64,000 bases of DNA. It comes from Pempheris klunzingeri (lineage: Eukaryota > Chordata > Actinopteri > Acropomatiformes > Pempheridae). Below are positions 13,501 to 24,801 of this stretch, piece after piece. Position 1 is the first letter of the stretch. The number at the start of each line of letters is the position of its first letter. The stretch covers positions 11,846,374 to 11,910,373 of the forward strand of contig NC_092014.1 in the NCBI RefSeq assembly GCF_042242105.1. The letters are read 5' to 3'. The notes beneath the pieces were generated by a model. The model saw only the letters and a list, made by a program, of their open reading frames with translations. It ran no database searches and was not told the DNA's origin. A program made the position numbers and the translations under genes.

Positions 13501-15953
13501 CAGATCAAATGATATAAACTCATTATTACCTTTGAGGATTAACACATGGAGCCTTTAAACAAACTTTACTTAATCCCATCTTGACAAGACGGTGGCTTTA
13601 AAATCTCAATAGCAGCTTTCGCTCAGCTGCCACACCAACCTGTGTACACTGGTAGAGTAGTGGATTAACTGACACATGGGGCAGCCGTAAGAGAGATACT
13701 TGACATTTAAAAGAGACTGGAGGGCAGCACCTTTTTATTACCTTATTAACATGTCTGGCTAATTACTGTAAAACCTGCATAAGTGACTAGTTACTTTCAT
13801 CATATGTAAGAATGCCATAACAGTCTGGAAACATTAAACAGTCACCCAGAAAGAGGCTTTTCTACCAACTAATGATGCTAACATGAGCTTTACTACTTAG
13901 CCAGATACTTCTGATCAAATCTACCAGACATCTGTTGCTGGCATTTGTTGTGTGCCGTGCTTGAATGGAAACCTCGACAGGCACATTCACAGTAACAAGG
14001 GAGGGCTATACTCCTGCTTTGCCGGCGTTTCATCCCAAACATGAAATAAAACTTAATCAAACCACACTAACCGGTAGATGACATTGAGCCATAGGCAAGT
14101 TTATGATAAAACAACATAACTTGTCTTGTTTTAACAAGATTCTGTGTAAAAACCAAGAAAGTTCTGTGATATAACAAAGTAAAATTAGCAAGAAAAGTTT
14201 CTTATAAATGGAATAATTTGGTCGTTTTTCTTCATTGTACATCAATTCATTGCCGTAGCAGATTAATGAATTAGAAAAACAACCGCTGGATGCAGCCCTG
14301 ATGTAATGTGAGTCTATAAATCATGGCTCCTTCACATCCTTGTTGCATTGTCAGTCATCTATTACAGACAAAACATGTTCGGACAGATCCTCTGACGACA
14401 CCTCGATGGAGAGAAGAGAACAACCCAGACACACCTGACGAGCTGGTGCAGTCTAAACTTTTGAATTCTTCACACTTGAGGATCCGTAGACAAGTAGAAG
14501 CACATACAGTGGCTCACTATCGACCCCGTTCTAAAAATGTTAAGGCGTTGACATGTGAAATTCATGTGCTATTGATTTATTGGATCTGCTTCAGTCCAGC
14601 TGCAAATACCTCATTGATAATTCAACAGTTTTACAAATAGTACAGCACGCAGTCTTACTAGGAGGATGAGTCGATATATTCTATATGTAAACCCACTAGC
14701 ATAGAGGTTTACAGGGATATGGCACAACATATAGTGCAGCAACTGACTGCGGTCTCTCAGTGAGTCTAAAGGCAGGCTGTAGAAGCGTGAACAGGAAGAG
14801 ACAACCCTCTCATTGCATACGTGCTGAATGTTTAGGGTCGGCCGACACACAGTTACCAATTCACTGAGGAATATAATGAAGGCGGTTTGTCACCGCACAG
14901 CTGCTTGACGGTTGCTGAAGCTCACGTGGCTTCTGTGTGACATTTTTCATCTGCTTCAGCCCTCGTTTCCATCCTCTTCCGGTCACATTCAACCCACATT
15001 TCAGGAAACAAAGGCTGACCTTGCACAAGACGGCCACGCTCAAGACGGCGGGTCCTGACCTCCCTCATGAAATCACACACTCCCAGTCACATGATCACAC
15101 AGTGGAGGGTGGAGGATGGGATTTGTTAAGTGGAGCAAAGGTCACACACCCGTCAACAGCCACCAACACGGCATCAGGACACATAACCTCAACACTGCAG
15201 GTCAAAATAAACATACTGTCATTCTGAAACTGTACTGCACTTGAGTCACTCTTAGTAAAATCTGAGCAGCGTGTCAAGCTTGAAGAAGCCCTTTGGATTT
15301 TTACTTGTTAACATTCAGAAGTTAAGTTTAGATTCTGTTTTGTCAAAAACTATATTTTGTGGATCCTTAAGGATTTCTTCCTAATAAAACACTTGCAAAG
15401 CTGATTCTTTAAAAACATTTTGAATTTGTGATTGCAATGCCACGCTTCTTCATGCATCACCACCACCAACTGTCAATCTGCAAAGCAACATGAAACCATC
15501 AGCAGGAATATGTGTCACATCTTCACACGCATGAACAAACAGTAGGGACCCACTCGTATGAACCATTTGAACACTGCTCCACAGCCCTGCCGGTGCTCAA
15601 AGACTGAATAAGGCACCTTTAGTGATTCTAAATCAAAAGAAAAAGTCCAGCTCTCTGTGCTGCTTGCTGCCAGTTTTTCACGTTAATTTGAAGTTTTGCT
15701 GTTGGAAAACTAGGCTGCAATAATTATTTTCATCGTGGATACATTTTGACTAGTCCTTGAACTTTGCATGATGTCTTATTGCTCTTTTTGTCAGTCCAAA
15801 AGTTCCTTAGCACTTAATACAAATAAAAGCTGCACATCTCCACAACAGAAGGGTCGAGGAATGAAGGAAAGTTTGGCACTGCAGCTTGAAAACAATGAAT
15901 AATTTATCAAAGTAGCTGCTCATTATTATTCTGTTGATTAACTAACCGTTTTA

Positions 15954-16532
15954 TACGGTGGCCGTGAGGTGCAAAACAATTTTACAATACGAGAAACACT
16001 TTTACAAAGCTGGAGACAAATTTACATTTTAGAAAACAAATTTACAAGACGTGAAACACTTTTACAAACGCCGAGACAAATTTACAACTGACGAAACACT
16101 TTTACAAGCGGCCGAAACAAATTTACAAGTAACTTTTTCAACCGGAAAGGGAATGTGCCAACTGTCGAGTAGAACCGGAAGTGATAAGGAGTTCATGGCG
16201 ACCCACGATGGACGGCAGTCAAGCGGTCTTTTGCCCGTTTTGTGGCGAACATATGAGCCGATTAACGCGGTACATTCCCTTTCCGGTTGAAAAAGTTACT
16301 TGTAAAAGTGTTTCGTCACTTGTAAATTTGTCTCGGCGTTTGTAAAAGTGTTTCACGTCTTGTAAATTTGTTTTCTCAAAAGTAAATTTGTCTCAGGACT
16401 TGTAAATGTGTTATGGCAATGTAATTTTGTTTTCTGATTTGTAAAAATGTTTTCTAAAATGTAAATTTGTCTCCAGCTTTGTAAAAGTGTTTCTTGTATT
16501 GTAAAATTGTTTTGCACCTCCCGGCCACCGTA
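15954..16532. mobile_element. 579-bp foldback element with arms built of ~20-bp tandem units
   Basis: The ends are inverted copies: TACGGTGGCCGTGAGGTGCA on the left and, read from the right, TACGGTGGCCGGGAGGTGCA. Each arm is a run of about 20-bp units alternating GAAACACTTTTACAA and GACAAATTTACAA with variable 5-nt spacers. There are about eight units on the left and about ten on the right, and the outer and inner units pair between arms with the same spacers (AGCTG, GACGT, ACGCC). Both arms meet the centre at TTTTTCAACCGGAAAGGG. The central ~120 bp include a short frame starting at 16208 with CPFCGEH. The flanks are GTTTTA and GTTTCA, an imperfect possible 6-bp target duplication. No transposase is present, so it would be non-autonomous. 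The superfamily is not assigned. Confidence 0.8.
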
Positions 16533-18304
16533 GTTTCAGCTCTACCTATGATGCACCTGTCACAAAGAGTGAGTTTTTCAGGAGCCATGCTGGATGAAAA
16601 GAGGAGGTATTTTTGGTGTTACGTGAGCAGACGTTACACTAAACACTAAAAAGTAAGCATGAAGCAGGACTACGCTCTCATCTGGAAGAGCTGGTTTGAG
16701 ATATGAAGCCAGCTTTTCATCATCATTATCTTCTGGGATCAATTGCTCTTTTAAACTACACATTATCTTCCTAGAATCGGATGATTCCTTTTAAATGGCT
16801 GATGTTTTCCAAGAAGTTTCTCTGGAGAGTCATTTGAGAGACACAGCACTCACAGTAATTCACTCCTCTCCTAACGCTCCATGGAGAAGCATGATAATTT
16901 GAGGCTGGTTTGTAGAGCCTGATGCTGAACTTGCTGTTCTCACATGATTCTTTTAAACTCGATTAAGCGAGTCAATGACATCAGGAAATTTTGATGGGAT
17001 GACTTTTCGAAAATCCTGCCCTGACCTGAAATTCCTGCTCTGAAATGTCAGAGCCGCTCTTGATTGTTGTGTAAACATCAGATAGCTCAGTAGTTTAGCT
17101 CAGACATGCTGGGGTTTGCCGTCACTCTGCTTTGGAAATTTGAGATGTGTCCCTCCGTTTGCTCTAATGAAAGTCAAGGGCAGAAACACATAATTGAGTC
17201 TGCATGGTCACTTTACTGTGTCTTGGGTGTAGCTGCTCATGTGACCACACAGCACGGCCTTCAGAGCGTTTCCTAGTGTTTTAAACATGCTACAACATTA
17301 ACAGGGAGGAAACAGAAAGACACCCACTCGAGCTGCATTCCACAGATTCCTGGTAGAGGAAGTTTGCAATAAGACGCAGACTTCAGTACACCCCTGAACT
17401 ACACCCCCAAGAAAATACGCTGTTATTCGTCACTAATAGACACCTCTGTCACCCACATTTCTTATTCATGGGTGCCAGCACCAACAACAAAACAAAGGGA
17501 GAGTTTCTAGATGTGTTGACTGAGTTAAGATCTGCTTTAACATCATTTCCAGGACATTTTATCCATAAGATGAAAAACTGTCTAACCATCATCTGTCTGC
17601 CACAAAAGTCCAACCTCTGATCTAAATAACGGCTGTCTGGCTAATGGATGCAATGACGTTTAAAGGAGCACACCAGTGTTTGCAATGTACAAGTGATCTC
17701 TCTCTCTCTCTCTCTCTCTGTACTCACTGCCTCCCATTTATCTTGTTAAATCTCTAACATAAGACATAATTGAGTCCATATAGCCAAAGTGTCTCCATTG
17801 CATAGTTTGTCCACCTGTGAGCACTAAAACGTGTATCTTTAAAGAAATTGTTTGACACTTTGGGTAATACACGTGATGTATTTCTTGCCAAGAGTTATAC
17901 AAGAAGGTTTCCCATTCCCATTTATTCTTCTCCACAGATAATTTTACATGTCCGGCATAACACTCTGTCCTAAATCATCTGTTCTAAAGATCAGGAACTC
18001 CCTTCATCTCTGCCTCCTCGATAAAAAGTCGAAGGTACAATCTTGGGTACATAAAAACTCTGAGGTAGACGTTTACTGCGACTCCCAAGGTGCCTTTCAT
18101 CAGGAAACATCCACTGAGCTGAACTGTTGGTGCTCCGCTATCGGCAGGTGGAAGTTTAAGATTTAAGTGTTAATAAAACGGAAGACACACACCGCAGCTT
18201 AAAATCAATTCACTTTTAACCTCTCTCTTCTCCATGGCAACAGCAGCCAAGCCTCATGGGTACTGTGGTATTTAGACTACAAAGACAAAAAACAAGGCTG
18301 AAAT

Positions 18305-19302
18305 CAGTGGCGGGCCGTTCATTTTACACCTGGGCCTTCAGAGGCGTCCTACCTGAATCAAACCACCTCTTAATACCATCATTATGACGTCACGGCTATA
18401 GAAACCATCAATATTATACAGAAAGGCAGTATAACAGGACGCTGCATTGCAGACAGGTATCTCATGTTACGAGAATGAATGACATCACTAAAGAAAGAAA
18501 CCCAATTAAAAGAATTCAACAAGTCACCAAACTCTCTAACCACTGACTCGGCTCCAAACACAGAGTCGTTCAGTTGCCAACACCAGACATTCTCAGCAAC
18601 ACAATCTGCTCCTCTGAGCCTGTAAGCCGAGGGTACCGCTCGTAGTCGCTGACCTGAAAGTGGCGGACGAACCCTTTTCCCGGCTGGGACAGGCTTGCTA
18701 GCTTCAGGGTGGGCCAGCAGTTCCTCAAAATGTCCAGCTTTTCTTGGAAAGTCTGCCTTGAAAATGGATTTCTAAGTAGATCTGTGACCAAATTAACATC
18801 TTCTCCTCCGTCAGCCATTGTGGGTTAAAAAAAACTGCTATTAATACTTACGATTATGATAAAGTTTTAGCTTGTGCAGGTCGCTACAGATAAGAATCGC
18901 TAGCTTTGGCTGCGCTCTCTGACCAGCCAATCAGAGGACGTGAAAATACTAACGTCATCGTACGCCTGCTAGAAGGCCCTGGGGTCACCAACTCGAAATC
19001 TGATTGGTTAAAGCAACAGTTTCATTGCGATGTATTTTAAGCTACAGGCGCCTGCACTTTTGATTCTGAAGGCCTCAGGGCAGATTTCTTTGACCCTGGC
19101 AACACATGATGGCTGAAATATGATTGGATAAAAGCTCTAATACAGACATACACTGCTGGAAGCACCCCGGCCCAGAGACACAGAGACATGCTATGAAATG
19201 AAGAGCATAGACTATTAGGAATAATCTAAAAAGATGATCAATCAGTGATTCTGAGTTTAGGCCAGCAGAGAAGGCCTTGCTGGCCCTGACGGCCCACCAC
19301 TG
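18305..19302. mobile_element. Non-autonomous hAT DNA transposon, 998 bp, perfect 8-bp target duplication
   Basis: The left end begins CAGTGGCGGGCCGT and the right end, reversed, begins CAGTGGTGGGCCGT, giving 14-bp terminal inverted repeats with one mismatch. Both sides are bordered by the same octamer GCTGAAAT (18297-18304 and 19303-19310). Eight-base duplications and CAG-starting ends are diagnostic of the hAT superfamily. Inside, on the minus strand, is a short remnant resembling the N-terminus of hAT-derived proteins. The catalytic region is missing, so this is an internal-deletion derivative that needs an enzyme supplied elsewhere. The near-identical ends and perfect duplication suggest a fairly young insertion. 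Confidence 0.88.
18570..18818 (-). pseudogene. Remnant of a hAT transposase-family N-terminus (82 codons)
   Basis: An open frame starting MADGGEDVNLVTDLL, with FQEKLDILRNCWPTLKLASL followed by SQPGKGFVRHFQVSDYERYP and LTGSEEQ. This resembles the region before the TTF-type zinc finger in the ZMYM1-like / '52 kDa repressor'-like hAT-derived proteins annotated widely in fish. Similarity appears to stop near SEEQ (about 18608), after which the frame runs 10-12 unrelated codons to a stop, which fits an internal deletion junction. No DDE or dimerisation domain follows. It lies wholly inside the transposon, so it is not a host gene. Confidence 0.6.
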
Positions 19303-20476
19303 GCTGAAATAATAAAAACCGGTGGCTAGAACATAAACCTATAGGGGTGTTACATCATCCAGGAGAGTCGTGTGTGTCCATGTGAAGTGAGACTGAAAAT
19401 GTCATTTAGAGAAAAAAAAATTAACTGGGGGAATACAGAAAAAGTAAAAACACAACCAGTGACTTCTTTCACTTTGCAATCCTCTAATCTTACACACAAC
19501 CTCCTCTGTAACACAGGAAATTGTAATTGTAATTTAAAAAAAAAACAAAAAACTACAGGCTTTATAGTACATATCTCAGCACACACAGTCACAATATTAT
19601 AAATTAACAAATCAAAAACTTGCTTGTTTATGTGTGTTCATGTTGCAAACATCCAGTACTGCTGAGGCTCTAATCTGAGAGGTTTGTAAACCTGCCTAGA
19701 GACATTAAACTTTAACTAAACTTTAAAACAACTGGAAGAAGTTTCAGGAGCCAACTTTGTGTAATTTCTTACTAACAGCTGAAAACCACTGGTTCAGACT
19801 GCAATCTCCTCCTTGGTGTGTCATCACTCTGGCTTCCTCATGAAAGTGCACCATGGCGGATGTCACCAGGTCTCACACACACACACACACTCACACACAC
19901 ACACACACACACACTAAAGTAAATTGATATGGCGGGGATGCCACGACATGCGCTTCATAATGGGCACATTGTTCCTCTTTTACGGTCGTTATAATCTCGT
20001 TTTATTATCTAACGAGCGCTGCGCAGCGTCACATAGCCTACAAAGTAGGTGAGGCGGAGATTAGCCAAAAAAAAAAAAGTTCACAAAAAACAAACAGTAA
20101 ATTCAAACATAATCAGTCTCTAACGCTACGTGTCCATTATTTTGTGTCAGGGAGTCTGCTTCATGTAGAGACGTGTACATTTCTCTGCGCCACAAAAACA
20201 GAAGATGAACACAGTGTTCTGGCTAAAGACACAAAGACTGATCATACTGTCGATGTGCGCATTAAGAGACAGACGGAAATATGATGATGTGATGTGGAGA
20301 AAGGACACAAAACGTGGCTCGATTCTGCTCTATTTTAAGACAAGAACAAGCGAAGAGCAGCCTCTGTTTTCTGGGGGCGCGTTAAAGCTTCACGCCTTAA
20401 ACAAACCTCTGTGGATTATACGACAGATGCTCGTTTTAATTCTTGGAGGCAGAAGGTGGGAAATGTTTCCACTGAC

Positions 20477-20560
20477 CTGAGAGCAGCGGCTGGTCCGGAG
20501 ACTTGAATCTGGTCCTTGAACACGCAGCAGCGGCAGCAGCAGTCTACATTTTGTTCCTGT
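20477..20560 (-). other. acsl1: Likely non-coding first exon of acsl1
   Basis: On the minus strand a GC-rich stretch with CAG/CTG-type triplets ends in CTGCTCTCAG followed by a GTCAGT donor at 20476. It lies just downstream of a pair of CCAAT boxes and has no start codon leading into the coding frame, as expected for an exon spliced to the acceptor at 8301. The upstream end is a guess because no transcript start can be read from sequence. Inferred from position and splice signal only. Confidence 0.5.
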
Positions 20561-20569
20561 GGTGCCGCT

Positions 20570-20640
20570 CTCAGCCAATCAGCGATGACCACACGTGTTG
20601 CTCTGCCTAAAGTTTGAGAGACGCGCTGTCATTGGTCCAT
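20570..20640 (-). promoter_or_regulatory. acsl1: Candidate acsl1 promoter: two CCAAT boxes and a CACGTG
   Basis: CCAAT at 20575-20579 and ATTGG (the reverse orientation) at 20631-20635 flank CACGTG at 20592-20597. This grouping of NF-Y-type sites with an E-box sits immediately upstream of the probable first exon and in a GC-richer island between AT-rich flanks. No TATA box is seen at a suitable distance, so initiation may be dispersed. Binding is inferred from motif only. Confidence 0.4.
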
Positions 20641-20699
20641 ATTACTGCGTTTGTGTTGTGTGTCAGTAACAGGTAGACATGCAGAGGAGCAGAGGAGGA

Positions 20700-23110
20700 A
20701 AACAACCTGAGTACATTGACACAGGTGCTGTACTCAAGTATGATTTTAAGGTGTTTGTACTTCAGTATAGAAGTATTTTTACTTTCTGCTACTCCTACTA
20801 CTGCTACTGTACTTTTATTTGACAGTTTTAGTTACTGATTGCTTTGCAGTATTTGGATTAATGATACAAAATATGCTATTATGTGTAAAAATAAAACTGT
20901 ATTGATCCCAGGAGGAAATTCACAGCTACCCAGAAATATAGAAAGTATATTATATTATAACTAAATTAGCTCCACTTTTACCAGCTACATCATCAGCGAT
21001 GTTTACACAGAAATGCATCAATCCAGTGATATCATGTATTCTGAAATCAGCCATTCTGCATAAATTGTACTTTTAAGATTGATACTTTAAGTATAATATA
21101 CTGCTAATTCTTGTATACTTTTACATCTAATTTTCTATGTTTAACTGTATGTTTATGTTAAGAGTCAGATTAATAATACAAAGTACAAACTGCAAATAGA
21201 TTATACTGTGTTTAGTTAAATAAAACTGTGTTGATGCAGTGGGATATTTACAAGCTACACAGCAGTGTATAAAGTAAATAAAATAAGGTCCATCTTTACC
21301 AGCTGCAGCGTCAAAGTGATGAACACATTAATGCATCACTGATAACGCAAAGTTAAGTGCAGTACACTATGAATACTTCTGCACTTTTACTTCAGGAAAG
21401 TTTTCAATGCAGCAGTTTGTTCTGTATTGCTTATTTATGTATTTCTTCATTACTTTATCAGAATCTTCTGCTTCTTCCACCACTGTTAGATTAGATTTAA
21501 TCCAGTGGTTCCTAACCTCGGGGTCGCGCCAATCCAAAGGGTCTCAAGATGGTGTGAAAAAAAACTACTGCTACACAGATTTGCATTCATGTTTTGGACT
21601 TTTCTCTATTTTTGTGTGTGCGTAAAATAATTGATTATATCATTGGGCCTTAAACCATCATTTCAATGAAACTATCTGAGAAGTTTAGAGGAGAAATGAG
21701 AAATGCCTCTTTGTTAAAAAACACTAACAACTCACAGTTATCTGAAATGTAACAAGGGGCCAGCAGAGGAAGTATCAGACCATTTACTTAAGTAATAATA
21801 CATCGCTGTAAAAATGCTGGTACAACTAAAAGTCTGGCATTAAGAATCTGAATAAAGTAAAAGTTAAAAAGCATTTTCAGAAAAAATCTAAAGTCAAAAG
21901 TGAAGTTGCTGTAGAGGCCCATTTCAAAGTGTTTTATGTAACTGCTAACCCAGAGTGTGAGTGGCTGCTGTTGTAACTGTGGAGCACCTAGTTTGAATTT
22001 TATGCTGTTTGGCAGTTCAGTCCGTAAAAGTGCAAATGCCCCAACCTTACAAAGATAACACCACAGCTGATATTCAGTTCAACCTGTCTTTAATTCAAAT
22101 GTCTGACCTGTTTGTATCTTGAAACAGGAAGTATGAGGCATGTTGCTGTGTTACAATAGAAGTATAACACTATACTATTTGGAAAAGGCAATGATGAACT
22201 TTTTTTATTTATTTAACCAGGTCGCTCAATTTAGAACCGGTTCTCATTTACAATGACGACCTGGCACGACCTTTTTGACTACATTTAGAGCACTACTGGT
22301 ACTACTTTTACAAAAATCAAGTATTGTTTCAAATAGTGCTAATAGTGTTAAAATTTCTGTTTTTCATATTTCATATGCAACAACACACCTTATACAGTAT
22401 TTTCCTGTTTCAAGAGTACAGAAGTATCAACAGTAAATTGTACCTGCCAAAAGTAAAACCACTCATTTAACAATAATCTATATTATACTATTGGAGAAAG
22501 GCGGAGTTAATTCTAATTACTTTATAAACTGGATATAATATAAAGTCTATCTAAAGTCTTATTTATTCTAAATATAATAAAATAAAATATAATAATATGA
22601 CATCATTGTTGATTGTATTTTGTTAATCTGAATCTACAAAGTAACTAAAGCTGTCAAATAAATGTGGAGGAGTAAAAAATACAATATATACCTCTGAAAT
22701 GTAATGAAGTAAAAGTATAAAGTAGCAGAAAATAGAATTACTCATGTAAAAAACGAGTGCCTCAAAATTGTACAGTGCCTGAGTAATTGCATTTAGTCGC
22801 TTTCTTATACTGATATCTATTTATATGTAAGAAGTTAAAACTGGCTGACGAGCTCCAACAGTAAAATGCTGTGAACGAGCTGATGCATCTCTATTAACAA
22901 TCTAAATATGTCATTTTTCTGGATAATGAGTATATCTACTTTTACGTTTGACACTTTCAGTAGATGTATATATTATCTCTGCACTTTTACTTCATTAGGA
23001 TTTAACTTGAATTTGAAGTTTACACTTGTAAAACTTGTAATGGAGTATTTTTACAGTGTACAGCTGGCATTTACTTAAAGAGCTGAGTAGTTCTTCCATC
23101 ACCGTATAAG
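20700..23110. repeat. Cluster of diverged teleost repeats in both orientations
   Basis: A forward copy near 20720-20860 has GTATTTTTACTTTCTGCTAC, then TACTTTTATTTGACAGTTTT, then AGTTACTGATTGCTTTGCAG. An inverted copy of the same unit lies near 22620-22750 (CAAAGTAACTAAAGCTGTCA, then AAGTAAAAGTATAAAGTAGC). The usual end of this repeat, CTTCTTCCACCACTG or a variant, occurs at about 21470 and 23085. The parts between are diverged duplicates (TTTACCAGCTACATCATCAG near 20978; TTTACCAGCTGCAGCGTCAA near 21294). A second fish repeat (CCAGTGGTTCCTAACCTCGG) sits at about 21502, and a third fragment (TTTATTTAACCAGGTCGCTC) at about 22206. There is no coding potential. Class assignments are not certain. 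Confidence 0.55.
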
Positions 23111-24736
23111 GTAATAAGTCATCTACAGCCACATACCGCAGGGAAGGATCTAAACTGATATAAACTCGTAATAGACTACAGTCAAATGAGTACAGGCCAC
23201 ACTTGATTGATCTCTAAGTGAGTTCAGCATCATGAGTAGTGATACACAAAGCTGCAGTGACTACAGAGGCCCATGAGGGCCATCCACACATTAAGCAAAT
23301 ACAAATCAAACAGAGTACAGACGCCTGAATGAGTATAATCCCAATAAAAGAGAATTAATAACGCAAAGGAAGCAGTGGGCAACACAGATTGGTCACAACT
23401 CCTGGTCTAAAACCTCAGATTAAAGCATTACAGCACCTCAATAAAAGGGAAAAGGAAAACAGACAGCTCAACATGACAATGACAAAATAAATAGAAAATA
23501 TAAATTTGGTTGTGCTGGTTTGCATTTGATGATTGTGAGTGTCAGCATTTCCGTCAATAAACCTGTGCTGGAAAGTAATCAAGTACATTCACCCAAATAC
23601 TTACAATTTGGAGATCCTTACGATCTTTGCATATTCTCCTCACTAACTCACAACATCTTAGGTGTGGGTTTGTGGTGACTATATGATTTATCTTATCTAT
23701 AACATTACTGAATGGAGTTTCCCTGAAAAGAGATATTTTTGGACATCTGATCCCACAGATTCATGCTCTAACATCTGCATAAATATTCCTGTAAAATTAA
23801 TGATAGATCTATAGTTTGTTGAAGTCTGCTTATACAAAACTCAGTACAGCTCCTCATCTCCAAATATCCTCCTGTGAACAGACCAGTGAAGTTTCCAAAG
23901 TGTACCACCTGAGGGAGCACTTTCACACTTTTTAAAAAATGATGTTAGAACTTTATATCTCCACCAAATTGTTTATAAAGGCATTTTCTAAAAGATTTTT
24001 TAATGACATTCTCTAATATTTTAAAGACCATTGGTGATCAGAAGTTCATCACTGTTTGTCAGTGGTAAAATAGTGAGTTTTAAGAAAAAATTTGGTGTTT
24101 TTTTGTTGTAAATCATTATTGTGATGACTGGGAGATTTAAAAAAGTAACTTCATTTTGTTCTTTCTTTCATCTCTCAAGATGTAAAATCCCTGTGATGTT
24201 CCTGTAATTATTTAAGGAGTTTATAGTGATTTATAATAATTTTCTCTTTTGGACACTGTAATATTACACTACGTCAAATTTCATGTGAGGATTGTTCTAT
24301 TAGATTAGATTAGCTTCAACTTTATTGTCATTACACTTGTACAGAACAAGGCAATGAAATGCAGTTTGGCATCTAACCAGAAGTGCAATTAGTAGCAAGT
24401 ACAAAAATATATAAAGATTATGTACAGAATATACAGAGTAAGGATGTTTACAGATGCTATATACAGAAAGCTTAATGTCAGAAGTGGGCTATACTGTTGC
24501 TGCCATGTTCACAAGCTTTAATGAGTAAAACTTCATCCTCTATTGCTGTTGTATTTCTTTTTCAAAGGGGCCTGTAGCTGCTGAACCATGTAGTCTGAAC
24601 CCAGCTTAGATAATTTCCACGGGCTCAATGGGGACCGTGTGAACTGCTGCAGTTCAGGCTGAGGGTGGCGCACCAAGCCAAAGGATTGTGTCCGGGACCC
24701 TCAGGGGTCACCACGGGTCAGAGCGCAGCGCCTGAC

Positions 24737-24801
<65 letters not shown>

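Larger units (their letters stand above)
8301..20476 (-). other. acsl1: acsl1 first intron (12.2 kb): contents
   Basis: No coding exon is supported in this intron. It holds retroelement-derived repeats at about 8780-9300, CA repeats (10480-10510, 19873-19914), a poly-G run (13208-13221), an A-run (13343-13359), a CAGA repeat (13413-13442) and a CT repeat (17697-17719). It also holds the foldback element at 15954-16532 and the hAT transposon at 18305-19302. A DR1-like nuclear-receptor site lies at 15132-15144. The remainder is AT-rich unique sequence in which I see nothing specific. Confidence 0.7.

Noticed and set aside
15990..16500. Regular ~20-bp repeats with short spacers, superficially like a CRISPR array
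   Set aside because: The repeats alternate between two forms, are inverted about a centre, spacers are only about 5 nt and match between arms, and the host is a vertebrate. It is a foldback element.
18570..18818. Host zinc-finger-type gene
   Set aside because: The frame lies wholly within a transposon with exact ends and target duplication and lacks the rest of any functional protein.
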